NCBI GenBank assembly: GCA_021776235.1
Contig: JAJFGG010000018.1
Coordinates: 1-64,000 of the forward strand
Direction: 5' to 3'
From: Alphaproteobacteria bacterium
GTDB taxonomy: Bacteria; Pseudomonadota; Alphaproteobacteria; GCA-2731375
Length of the DNA: 64,000 bases
This document shows positions 20,894 to 30,602 of this stretch, piece by piece. Below the pieces are notes generated by a model, which had not been told where the DNA came from, did no database searches, and saw nothing but the letters and a program-made list of their open reading frames with translations. Numbering within the stretch: the first letter of the stretch is position 1; each line of letters begins with the position of its first letter. Made by a program: the position numbers and the translations under genes.

Positions 20894-22501
20894 CTACGAG
20901 CCGGGCTGGGCTTTAAGCCAGGCGATGATGGCGGCCTGCTTGGCCTTGGAAAGGTCGCGCACGACCGGCATGTAGCCGGGGTTGTCAAACGGCAAACCGA
21001 AGACGTGCAGAAGGGCCGCGGTATTCCTGATGAGGCTGGCCTTGTCGCCCAGATCGATCCCCATGTTCTTCATCACCGGATAAAGGACGGCGTATTGCGC
21101 CATGATCGGCTGGATGTTTTCCCAGGTTGGGGCCTTGTCAAAGCGATCGTGAACCAGCAGGCTCAGGAATGAATTCGGATCACTGCCGGGGATCGAAGGA
21201 TCGCTGTTGAAGCCCAGCGCGTAAACCTGGCCATCGATGAATTTCCGGAAGTCGTCCGGGTTGCCGCCGTTGATCGTCGCTTTGGCGCGCCCCTCGCAGG
21301 TCCTCACCGAGGTGTCGAAGCTGACCTTGGTGCCATTGGGCCCCACGACGCCCACCCGCGGCGGCTCGCTGTCGCCAAGGGGCAGTTTCGATGCCGTCTT
21401 GTCGCTTATCACGATGTCGACGTCCGCGGGCGCACCGAAGCGCGTGGCCCAGAATTCGACTTCGGCGCTGGTATCGGCTTCCATGCGGAAGACGTAGGGA
21501 TAGGCGTCCACATAGATCCCGGAGGCGGCTTCGGCGAACAGGGTCTCCCCGTCGCTGTCGCTCACCACGATCGGCCCATTCAGCAGGTCGTGGGCCTGTG
21601 TGTCGGTGAGGCCGTCCAGATTGAAGTCGCTGATCAGCGCGTTGCTGTTTTGAGCGGCCGGGCTGAATTCGAGCGTGCCGAGTTCGAACGGCATCGTTTT
21701 CGCCTTCTCGGCGGACACCGTCAAGGTCTCCGATTGGCGCGGGGCGCTGGAGCCCAGATCAATGGTCAGCCGAACCGGTTTGCCGCATTCATCCGTTGTC
21801 ACTTTGGCGGGGCCAAAGTTGTACTTGCCCCTGTTGCCACCTGGGTCCCTGCTCGGCCGCAACAGCCTGGCCGGCACAAAGTTGATCGGCTCGGCGGGAT
21901 CGGCCGGGCCGACCGTGCCGGCGATCTTACAGATAAAGGGAGTGCTGTTGGTCGGCTTATCGCCCGGGCCACGCTGACTGAGCACCGGGCCGGCGATAAA
22001 CCGGATCGAAAGCAGATTGGGCGACTGCTCCTGCCAAAGCTTGATCGCGCCCGTGAGCGCCTTGCCCCACGCCACCGGCGTCAGGACGGATTGATAGGTG
22101 GCGTTGGTGCCGAAGTAGTTCTGAAACCATACTTCGGTCATGTCCGCGGTCACATAGTTCTCGCCGTCGCCAATCTTGAGCTGCAGGCCATACAACATGG
22201 AGACCATCTGCTGCTCGGGGTCGAGATCGACGATCTTGCAGGGCATGTGGCTATTGCCCCAATTGTCCGTCGAGGCGACGGGTTTGCCCAGCAAGCCGCT
22301 GTCTTCCCCGCCGGCCATCGCGGTAAGCGCGCCGGTGATTTTGCAGTCGATCAACTTGATGTAGCCGTTACCGTTGGGGTTCCATAATAGCTTCAACGGC
22401 GTTTGGCCGGGCTTGTAATTGTCAGAGGTGTTATTGATCGTCGAGGGTCCGGCTTCGAACGTGCCGCCGAAGTGGACCCGCGGGAAATCCAAGTAGCTCA
22501 T
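20894..22501 (-). CDS. Uncharacterised protein, N-terminus resembling VioB/RebD N-terminal region
   Basis: 535-aa ORF, N-terminus MSYLDFPRVHFGGTFEAGPSTINN. Confidence 0.7.
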   Translation of the reverse strand: MSYLDFPRVHFGGTFEAGPSTINNTSDNYKPGQTPLKLLWNPNGNGYIKLIDCKITGALTAMAGGEDSGLLGKPVASTDNWGNSHMPCKIVDLDPEQQMVSMLYGLQLKIGDGENYVTADMTEVWFQNYFGTNATYQSVLTPVAWGKALTGAIKLWQEQSPNLLSIRFIAGPVLSQRGPGDKPTNSTPFICKIAGTVGPADPAEPINFVPARLLRPSRDPGGNRGKYNFGPAKVTTDECGKPVRLTIDLGSSAPRQSETLTVSAEKAKTMPFELGTLEFSPAAQNSNALISDFNLDGLTDTQAHDLLNGPIVVSDSDGETLFAEAASGIYVDAYPYVFRMEADTSAEVEFWATRFGAPADVDIVISDKTASKLPLGDSEPPRVGVVGPNGTKVSFDTSVRTCEGRAKATINGGNPDDFRKFIDGQVYALGFNSDPSIPGSDPNSFLSLLVHDRFDKAPTWENIQPIMAQYAVLYPVMKNMGIDLGDKASLIRNTAALLHVFGLPFDNPGYMPVVRDLSKAKQAAIIAWLKAQPGS

Positions 22502-23027
22502 AGCGTTATGTCTCCCTGTTGGTGTTCTTATTCGCCCGGATTATTCACCCCCTGGGGGTACAACAAAGTGGTGCGCAGCGCGCAGACCGTGGGGCGCCCT
22601 CACTACGGCGGATCGCCTCGCACCTCCGATCGGATCCGCAAATTGTTCGGATCGACCCAGGTCAGCCGATAGAAAAGCATCGAATGAAGAAAGCGAAACC
22701 CATACGGTCAGTCGTAATCTAGACTACCACTATAAATTGTCAAGATCTTGCAAATGAACACAGACCTCAATGAAGTAGAGGTGTAATATATATTATTACC
22801 AACCACCCCTGAATTCGCTGGGAGCTGTTTTTTTCAGTACTGACGTTTTGCCGACCCGTTACGATGATTGTCCCCCGGTACAATGCGAAACTCGACTGAA
22901 ATGAGGCTGATGGTTGTTGTTTATGTTCCTCGGCAACCCTTGATTGACATCGCATAAATAGGCATTCATCCTTGCCGTGGTCCGGTGCAGCGATACTTCA
23001 TGCGGGATTTTTCGGGAACGCAAGCAC

Positions 23028-24035
23028 ATGGGTAAAGCAAATACGCATTGTTCAGGACAGACCTGGGTGCAATACGCGGGGAGCTTCGAGGACGTGCGGG
23101 GCCCGGATTACGCGTACTGGGTCGTCGCGGAAACTGATGCCCACGAAGGTCCGGTCTATGTCCGGGACACCAACGAACTTTATTTCACGTCGGTGCCCGC
23201 GGGTACAAATATTCCCATCACCGGGTTCAAGGAAGTCGCGATCAGGAAAGTCTGCTTCGACGACGATAACAGCGTCAAGACGGTCAGGGGCCGTTCCAAT
23301 ATGGCCAACGGAATGACCATGGATCTTGCGGGCCAGCTGGTCATCTGCGAGCAGGGAAGCAAGACCGAACGGGCACGGATCAGCCGAATGAACCGAGCCA
23401 CGCGGGAGCACGAAACCATCGTTGATGAATGGTTCGGGCTGACCTTCAACTCGCCCAATGATGTGGTCGTCAAGAGTGACGGCACAGTTTGGTTCACCGA
23501 CCCCAGCTATGGCTTCCATCAGGGCTTCAAGGATGCACCGTTGATCGGAAACTATGTTTATCGCTTTTGTCCGTCGACGGGGCAAACCACGGTTGTGGCC
23601 GACTCGTTCATTCGGCCGAACGGCCTGGCGTTCTCGCCCGACGAAACCGTCCTCTACATCAACGACAGCGCCGCCATTCTCGGCGACGGCGCCAGCTATG
23701 ACGTGACGATGCCCCATCACATAAAGGCTTTCGATGTGCTCGACGGCCGGCACCTGCACAATGAAAGACTGTTTGCGGTGGTCAGCCCCGGCATCCCGGA
23801 CGGCATGAAGACGGATACCCAGGGGCGGGTGTATTCCTCATCCTTTTCCGGCGTGAAGGTCTATAGCCCCGGCGGCGACCTGTTGGGCGAGATCCTCGCC
23901 GAGGGGGTGGCGAACTTCACCTTCGGCGGGCCGGAGAACAACATTCTCTATATGTGCGTGGACAATGCCATCATCGCCGCCCGGCTCGCCGCGACCGGGG
24001 CCGGTGACCACAACAGTCCGGGAATTTGCGACTGA
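23028..24035 (+). CDS. SMP-30/gluconolactonase family beta-propeller hydrolase
   Basis: HEGPVYVRDTNELYFTSV, NSPNDVVVKSDGTVWFTDPSYG, PNGLAFSPDE. Confidence 0.88.
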   Translation: MGKANTHCSGQTWVQYAGSFEDVRGPDYAYWVVAETDAHEGPVYVRDTNELYFTSVPAGTNIPITGFKEVAIRKVCFDDDNSVKTVRGRSNMANGMTMDLAGQLVICEQGSKTERARISRMNRATREHETIVDEWFGLTFNSPNDVVVKSDGTVWFTDPSYGFHQGFKDAPLIGNYVYRFCPSTGQTTVVADSFIRPNGLAFSPDETVLYINDSAAILGDGASYDVTMPHHIKAFDVLDGRHLHNERLFAVVSPGIPDGMKTDTQGRVYSSSFSGVKVYSPGGDLLGEILAEGVANFTFGGPENNILYMCVDNAIIAARLAATGAGDHNSPGICD

Positions 24036-24063
24036 GGCTGATCGCTGTCGCCGCACCTTGGTA

Positions 24064-24804
24064 TTATTTCGCGGTATAGCCGCCATCGGCGCAGATGACC
24101 TGCCCGGTGATGAACGAGGCCGCATCGGAGAGCAGAAACAGATTGAGGTTGGCGATTTCTTCCGGCTCGCCAAAGCGGCCTAGGGGAATGCCATTCAGCA
24201 GGTAATCCCGCCGGGCCGGGATCGACCTGCTTTCCGCCGTCATGTCCGTGGCCACGGGGCCGGGGCCGACCGCGTTGATGCGGACGTTGTCCGGCCCCAG
24301 TTCCAGGGCCATGCTGCGGGTCAGGCCGTTGATGCCGGATTTGCTGGCGGCATAGGCGGCCGCGCTGGGATGGCCGACCAGGCCGATCTGAGAGGAAATC
24401 ATGACGATGGAGCCCTTGCCCCGGGTTTTCATATGCCGGGCGGCGGCCCGGGCCAGATTGAAACAGCCGGTCAGGTTGGTGTCCAGGACATCCCGCCAGA
24501 CCGTATCGCTGGTCTCGGTGGCGGTGAAAAGCGCGATGATGCCGGCGCAGGCCAGGGCGCCGTCCAATCCGCCGAAGCGGGCAATGGTGGCCGCAACGGC
24601 CTGATCCATGGCGGCACTATCGGTGACATCAAGATCGAATATGTCCTCATCGTCCAGATGCCGGCGCAGTATCTCGCGCTGTTCCCTGCCGCGCGCGGTG
24701 CCCGCCACCCGCGCGCCCAGGGCGCAGGCCCCCTTTACCGACGCCAGGCCCATGCCGGAACCGGCGCCGGTCACGAACAGTCGGTATCCCGCAAGATCAA
24801 TCAT
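24064..24804 (-). CDS. SDR family oxidoreductase
   Basis: TGAGSGMG, YAASKSGINGL, PLGRFGEPEEIA, SFITGQVICADGG. Confidence 0.92.
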   Translation of the reverse strand: MIDLAGYRLFVTGAGSGMGLASVKGACALGARVAGTARGREQREILRRHLDDEDIFDLDVTDSAAMDQAVAATIARFGGLDGALACAGIIALFTATETSDTVWRDVLDTNLTGCFNLARAAARHMKTRGKGSIVMISSQIGLVGHPSAAAYAASKSGINGLTRSMALELGPDNVRINAVGPGPVATDMTAESRSIPARRDYLLNGIPLGRFGEPEEIANLNLFLLSDAASFITGQVICADGGYTAK

Positions 24805-24828
24805 CTGGGTTCCTCACCTTTGACTGCA

Positions 24829-26145
24829 TCAATCCTGACCCAGATGGTCCCGTTGGGTGCGGCCGCTGTAGTCCGTGCGGAACAGCCCGCGGCGTTGCAG
24901 TTCGGGCACCACCTGATCGACGAATTCCTCGATGGCACCGGGGCAATAGATGGGTGACAGCATGAAGCCGTCGCCGCCCGCCGTGGCCATGAAGGCTTCC
25001 ATCTGATCGGCGACGGCGCCTGGCGTGCCGACGAATTGCGGCAGGCCGACGCTCTGGCCGTGGCGCGCCGCCACTTCCGCCAGGGTCATTGCCGCCCCGG
25101 AGGCCTTGCGGTAGCGGGTTTTCAGGCGCTGCAGTTCCGGTTCCCGCCGCTCTGTCATGTCAGCGTCGGGCGGGAGGCGCGACAGATCGAAATCCAGATG
25201 GGCCGACAGGATCGTCATGCCGCCGTCCAGGGGCACCAGGGAATTATGCAATGCCTGCTTGTCCAGGGCTTCCGCTTCGCTGGCGCCAATGATCGGCTGC
25301 ATCCCGAACAGGATCTTGCAGTCTTGCGGTCGCCGATCGAAGCTGGCCATGCGCGCCTTGACGGTGTTGAAATAGTTGGCCGCGTCCTCGGCCCTGGGCT
25401 GGATGGCGAAAATCGCGTCGGAATATTGCGCGGCAAAGTCGATGCCCTTGGGTGAGGTGCCGGCCTGCAGGATGGCCGGGCCGTTCTGCGGCGATCGGGT
25501 CACGTTCAACGGGCCGCGGGATTTGAAGAATGCGCCCTCGTGTTCGATGCGCCGCACTTTGCCGGCGTCGGCGAAAATGGCATTTTCACGGTCCATCACC
25601 ACGGCGTCCGCGTCCCAGCTTTGCCAGAGCTTTTGGCAGACCTGGATGAATTCGTGGGCCCGTTCGTAACGCGTCTCGCTATCCTGACGCTGTTCGCCGT
25701 AATTGGCGGCCTGGTTGTGGTTCAGCGAAGTTACCACATTCCAGGCGGCCCGGCCCTTGGTCAGATGATCGATCGAGGCCCACAAACGGGCGGCATAAAA
25801 GGGCTCGTGATGACTGACCGAGAGTGTCGCGCCCAGGCCGATATGCGAGGTGACCGCCGCCATAAAGGACAACAACGGAATGGGGTCGTGTTCCGGGGCC
25901 TGGGTGGCATAGCGCAGGGCCGGCGCCAGACTGCCGCGGAAGGTGTCCGAGATGTAGTTCAGGTCGGCGAAAAAGACCATGTCGAACTTGCCCCGCTCGC
26001 ACACCTTGGCGATGTGCTGATACAGCTCTGGCTGGGTCCAGTCATAGTTCCGGGCCGCGGTTTCAGGATGCCGCCACATGGCCAAGCTGTGATAGGTGGG
26101 CCCGTGCACCAGAAACTGCGCCAGATGCATTTTTTTCTTCGCCAT
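24829..26145 (-). CDS. LLM-class flavin-dependent monooxygenase (NtaA/SnaA/DszA group)
   Basis: MDRENAIFADAGKVRRIEHEGAFFKSRGPLNVTRSPQNGPAILQAG. Confidence 0.9.
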   Translation of the reverse strand: MAKKKMHLAQFLVHGPTYHSLAMWRHPETAARNYDWTQPELYQHIAKVCERGKFDMVFFADLNYISDTFRGSLAPALRYATQAPEHDPIPLLSFMAAVTSHIGLGATLSVSHHEPFYAARLWASIDHLTKGRAAWNVVTSLNHNQAANYGEQRQDSETRYERAHEFIQVCQKLWQSWDADAVVMDRENAIFADAGKVRRIEHEGAFFKSRGPLNVTRSPQNGPAILQAGTSPKGIDFAAQYSDAIFAIQPRAEDAANYFNTVKARMASFDRRPQDCKILFGMQPIIGASEAEALDKQALHNSLVPLDGGMTILSAHLDFDLSRLPPDADMTERREPELQRLKTRYRKASGAAMTLAEVAARHGQSVGLPQFVGTPGAVADQMEAFMATAGGDGFMLSPIYCPGAIEEFVDQVVPELQRRGLFRTDYSGRTQRDHLGQD

Positions 26146-26314
26146 TGCTTCGCTCTTCGATGCCGCCCGACTGATATCTCCGGTTGGTTCCGCCGTCTTG
26201 ACGCCCTCTTCAGCTTATACCAAGCTGCGCTATTGTCGACGTCCCGTTCATGGGGTATAGGCCAGGGCAGGCGGCATTGCGGCCTGTCATCATATTGCAC
26301 CGGAGGTAGGATAC

Positions 26315-26635
26315 GTGGGTGTCAAGGCAACGATCTATCAACCGGCCAAGGGCGTGACCCAGTCGGGGCGGGGCAAGCTGACGGCGTGGCGGCTCGATTT
26401 CGATTTGACGGCGTCCCGTGGCATCGAACCCTTGATGGGCTGGACCTCGGCCACCGATATGCGCCAGGAAGTCAGCCTGAATTTCACCAGCCGGGACGAG
26501 GCCGTTGCCTATTGCGAACGCAACGGCATCGAGTACCGGGTGCGCGAGCCAAAACAACGCCGGATCCGTATTCGCACCTACGCCGATAATTTCGGCCCGG
26601 GCACCCTGCGCGGCCCCGGTACCGAACCGATTTAA
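26315..26635 (+). CDS. ETC complex I subunit conserved region protein (NDUFS4-like)
   Basis: AWRLDF...[38 protein letters not shown]. Confidence 0.9.
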   Translation: MGVKATIYQPAKGVTQSGRGKLTAWRLDFDLTASRGIEPLMGWTSATDMRQEVSLNFTSRDEAVAYCERNGIEYRVREPKQRRIRIRTYADNFGPGTLRGPGTEPI

Positions 26636-26645
26636 GGCCCCACGG

Positions 26646-26723
26646 GCGCCCGTAGCTCAGCTGGATAGAGCACCGGACTTCTAATCCGGATGTCGCAGGT
26701 TCGAATCCTGCCGGGCGCGCCAC
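26646..26723 (+). tRNA. tRNA-Arg (anticodon TCT), CCA encoded
   Basis: GCGCCCG/CGGGCGC acceptor, TAGCTCAGCTGGATAGAGCA D arm, CCGGACTTCTAATCCGG anticodon arm, GGTTCGAATCC T arm. Confidence 0.97.
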
Positions 26724-26972
26724 TATTTTCGATAAATTTAATCAATGCCTTGAAGTGTTACTGCAAGAAGAACGACCTGACCCCGGTCTTTCTGCAAATC
26801 TCAATCAGACGCGAAAGATGGGGTAAGAACACCCGGTTTCACATTCCGCCGTATCGACTCGACGGGGCTTCCCAGGGGCATTCCTCGGGCGGCGCGCGCA
26901 GGCGGGATCGCGCTGTTTTTCTGGCGCGTGTGGTTTTTATGTATTGCTCATACATATTTGATATAAGCCCCG

Positions 26973-28805
26973 ATGCATCTCAGAAATTGGCAACAGAATA
27001 TCATCGACAGTTTCCCGTCGATCATAAACGAGCACCGCCGCTTTATCTTAAAAGCGCCGACTGGCGCTGGTAAGACCGTGCTTGCGAGCGAGATCGTTGA
27101 ACGGTTTTACAAGGGCAAAAAAATCATCGTGCTGTGCCACCGGCTCGTGCTGTTGGAACAACTTGCAGAAGCTCTTGGCAAGAGGCACGCAGTTTGCAAA
27201 TTGTCGGTTTCCGATAAAGGGCCCGCTTTTGCCGATTACGATATTCTGCTTTCGACCAGCATGCGCGCGAAAGACGTACTGGCAGATGCCGTGCCCAAGG
27301 CGGATCTCATCATCGTGGACGAGGCCCACCGCGTATCACCCAACGGCAGAGGCTATAAACGGATCCTCGACGATTTCGACGAGCACGGCAAAGCGGAGGC
27401 TCAGTTCATTGGGCTCACCGCCTCTCCCGAGCGGCGTACTGGGGATCAGCGTGACCAACTCAATCTTGCTTTCGATGCCATTATTGATTGCGCCAATATA
27501 GAAGACCTCATCAAAGAGGATGTTTTGGTGCCGCCGGAATACCGGTCCCATTTTGTGCACGACCTGGATCTGGATGGCATCGATATCAGTTCCGGTGATT
27601 TCCCAGTCGCAAAATTGGCACCGGCGATTATTAAATCCTCAATGATCGACTATGCGATTTGGAGCTACAAAGAAGAACGTTTGAAGCTTTCGAAAAAGCC
27701 TGTCTCGGCCTGGTTTTGCGTCGATGTCAGCGTCGCGGAAGCAACATTGCGTAGTATTCGACAATGCAACATCGAAGCCGCCATGGTCACTGCAGCGACG
27801 CCGATCCGGGAACGGATGCAGCTCCTGGCACGGCACGAGAGCGGCGATATCGAGGCGATGGTCTCGGTGGGCGTGCTGGCCGAAGGCTGGGATAATCCTC
27901 ATTGCAATATCATCGTTCACCTGCGGCCGACCTTGTCAAAAGTGTTGTGGGGCCAATCAGTGGGCCGTGGTTTGCGGTCCGCTCCAGGTAAAGAAAAATG
28001 CATCATCATTGATGTCAGCTCCAATTGGAGCACATTTGGCCCTGTGGAAAAGCTGCAATGGAATCTTTGGAGCCATCCCCGCTCCTATATGCAATTTAGG
28101 AACCGCTTCAATTGGATCGGACAACAGCAGCATGGCGGGGAGTCCAGCGGTATTTACCTACTTTGCAAGAATGAATTGCCGAACAGAACGCGCTGTTCAC
28201 ATATTTATCAGAAAGATGTCTTTGAAGACGATACGTGCCCCATATGCGGTTCCTATGCCGCCGTTGATATTTCTAAGGAACTACGCCTCGACAGCTCGCT
28301 GAACGAAAACGGGCTGCATCGGCTGTTCTTTGAGCGGGTTCCGAAGGTTTATGATGAGATGAATCTGTCTATTTGGAACAGGCTTGGCGCAAACGCATGG
28401 AAGTCGGCGAACAGCAAGGAGCAGGTGTTTCTCGCCTTTTGCATGGCTTTCGCGGAGGTTTCGAGCGAAGTGACGAATGGCGAGTCAGGATTTTGGAATG
28501 CCATCCTATCGGTCGAAGCGGGTATCCGTGCATACCTGGTCGAGAAAAGAATCCAGATAGTGAAACAGGAAGATTTCGACCTCGGGCATATTGCTGACGG
28601 CATGTTGGCTGGCAAAGAAATCCGGACATTGCAGGCTCACTATGGGATTTCTCTTTGCGGCACTACTTTCCAAACACACTCGCCCGCCGAAAATGAACGA
28701 AAATACCAGAAGGCAATCAAAGTTGCTGAAAGGCTAGCGATACTTGGTTGCTCTTCCCGGGACGACCTGCCCTATTTTAATGCCGCTCGTCATTTAGCTG
28801 CTTGA
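26973..28805 (+). CDS. SF2 DEAD/DEAH-box helicase, RadD/SSL2-like
   Basis: Walker A APTGAGKT, VDEAHR, GLTASPERRTGD, VGVLAEGWDNP, QSVGRGLR. Confidence 0.88.
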   Translation: MHLRNWQQNIIDSFPSIINEHRRFILKAPTGAGKTVLASEIVERFYKGKKIIVLCHRLVLLEQLAEALGKRHAVCKLSVSDKGPAFADYDILLSTSMRAKDVLADAVPKADLIIVDEAHRVSPNGRGYKRILDDFDEHGKAEAQFIGLTASPERRTGDQRDQLNLAFDAIIDCANIEDLIKEDVLVPPEYRSHFVHDLDLDGIDISSGDFPVAKLAPAIIKSSMIDYAIWSYKEERLKLSKKPVSAWFCVDVSVAEATLRSIRQCNIEAAMVTAATPIRERMQLLARHESGDIEAMVSVGVLAEGWDNPHCNIIVHLRPTLSKVLWGQSVGRGLRSAPGKEKCIIIDVSSNWSTFGPVEKLQWNLWSHPRSYMQFRNRFNWIGQQQHGGESSGIYLLCKNELPNRTRCSHIYQKDVFEDDTCPICGSYAAVDISKELRLDSSLNENGLHRLFFERVPKVYDEMNLSIWNRLGANAWKSANSKEQVFLAFCMAFAEVSSEVTNGESGFWNAILSVEAGIRAYLVEKRIQIVKQEDFDLGHIADGMLAGKEIRTLQAHYGISLCGTTFQTHSPAENERKYQKAIKVAERLAILGCSSRDDLPYFNAARHLAA

Positions 28806-29106
28806 TGCGCCTCAGCGGCATAGGGTCGGGAGATGCCGCCTCTGACATCGCTCAAATCAAACGCTCCCACCATGGCAGAAACCAGAAAATCCCCATAGGG
28901 TCTGCCGGCAACCGCAACGCGTCACCTTCTCCATTATCGAGCCTTGGCGCTTCTCCGACGCAGGCAGGCAACTCGCATCATCAACCACGACAGCGCCGGC
29001 GTCCGAGAAACCTGCACAGGAACGAAAATTGACAGCAGCGGCGGCGAGCTAGCAATGATCGAGTTCGGAGCAACATATGCATGGAAGTAGATGGTCAATA
29101 GCATGG

Positions 29107-29307
29107 CTATCTTGACCGCCCCGCACCTCGTTGCCCTCTGGCAACATGCCTGGCGTTCGCGTTAATATTAAGCCCCTTTATCGAGCCTGATCCTGGATCG
29201 AATTGCCCTGGCCGGACTTGGCTGGGCTGATCGGCGTTGGCCTTCCGCTTTCCGGCGTTCTGTGTCGCTTTTGCTTTTGCTCGTTGCCGGGCCTTGGCTT
29301 TTGTCAT
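29107..29307 (-). CDS. Small basic protein (about 66 aa)
   Basis: MTKAKARQRAKAKATQNAGKRKANADQPSQVRPGQFDPGSGSIKGLNINANARHVARGQRGAGRSR; preceded by AGGAGA-type SD. Confidence 0.65.
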   Translation of the reverse strand: MTKAKARQRAKAKATQNAGKRKANADQPSQVRPGQFDPGSGSIKGLNINANARHVARGQRGAGRSR

Positions 29308-29949
29308 GTTCTCTTCTCCTTTGCAAAAGGCCTTCTGGAACTTTGACGATCTGATTTTCCAAGGCCCCAAGCTTCTTTTAGGAAGGTGAAACCAATGCGG
29401 CGGAATTGCAATAGCCGAAAGAATGTCCCAATGGTCAGCGGCTAAAGAACGGGCGCCAAAGGCTCCTCCAGCTGCCGGAAAAAGCTCTTGTCGAGCAAAG
29501 TAGAAACGGCCTGCATGCGTGTTTCACTGCTGATCTTTTGCTAGATAATGACAGCATGAGGCAGTTGGTGCCGGGATTCTATCAGACGTGAGACAATCCA
29601 GACACTGCCCGGAAAGTCAATCTTCTCCAATTGGTCTCCAGGTTGAAACGTGGCGCTCTTGAGTGGCCGACGCATCAATTGTTCCGCGCTAATCGGGTCG
29701 GTGTGTTGACTGAGACAATGGGCATCGAGACTGAGTCTGACGAGATTGCGCTTTACGTTAGGCGACCTGGTTCTTGCTATCGGCTTTCTCGGCCTTCGTT
29801 TTCGCCGACTTCGGCATATAAGTTTTCCTTTGCCTCGGTTCCGGGCGGTACGGGCGAGTACTTTCGTCCCCATATTGAGATGGGATCGCTCACGGCGTGG
29901 TAGGCAATGCGACATTGGTTCGGCGCATGGCGGCAACAGCGAACCACAA

Positions 29950-29975
29950 CCGCCTCCAATTTGAGTTGGAGGCGG
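29950..29975 (-). terminator. Stem-loop downstream of the cold-shock gene
   Basis: CCGCCTCCAA-TTTGAG-TTGGAGGCGG, perfect 10-bp stem. Confidence 0.65.
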
Positions 29976-29987
29976 CGCTTTGTGTGG

Positions 29988-30197
29988 CTAATCGACGATA
30001 GACAGGTTCTCAGCGGAAGATTTGCCTTGTTGTCCCGGCTGAAGTTCATAGGAGACCTTCTGCCCTTCGCTAAGCGTACCTAGTCCGGCGCGCTCAACGG
30101 CTGAGATATGAACAAAAGCATCTTTTGAGCCGTCTTCAGGCTCGATGAACCCAAAACCTTTGGCCGGATTGAACCATTTTACAGTACCAGTAGTCAT
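29988..30197 (-). CDS. Cold-shock domain protein (CspA family)
   Basis: [38 protein letters not shown]. Confidence 0.97.
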   Translation of the reverse strand: MTTGTVKWFNPAKGFGFIEPEDGSKDAFVHISAVERAGLGTLSEGQKVSYELQPGQQGKSSAENLSIVD

Positions 30198-30602
30198 AGC
30201 AGTTTCCTCTAACGGGGAATTAAAATTCACGCCTCGCCTCATGCGGTGGCGCGGACGGTATAACGTCCACATTGTCAGGGGATAGCTAAGAAATCGGCGC
30301 ACCGGTCTTTCAGGCAGCACCAAACGAATGCAATACGTATGCAGCGTAAATAGGCGATGTCACGGATAAGTCAACGCCAGAAAGCGCAAGCGATCAATCC
30401 ACTGTGGTTGTTCACGATGCCCGCTTCGGGTCGAAGGGCGGACCGTTGGTAGAAGGTCGTCGTTGGGGGTGAAGCGGAAGTTGGAAGTGGCTCACTCTGC
30501 GCTTGGAATTCGGCTCATTGAATGGCGCTATTTCGCCCGATTTGGAAGCGACATTATGATAACCCAATGGTTCGCATTTTCATCCTGTCCGGCGCGCCAA
30601 AA

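Noticed and set aside
26646-29000. tRNA-flanked integrated island with att sites
   Set aside because: I could not find a second copy of the tRNA 3' end in the window and no integrase lies beside the tRNA; kept only as a hypothesis.
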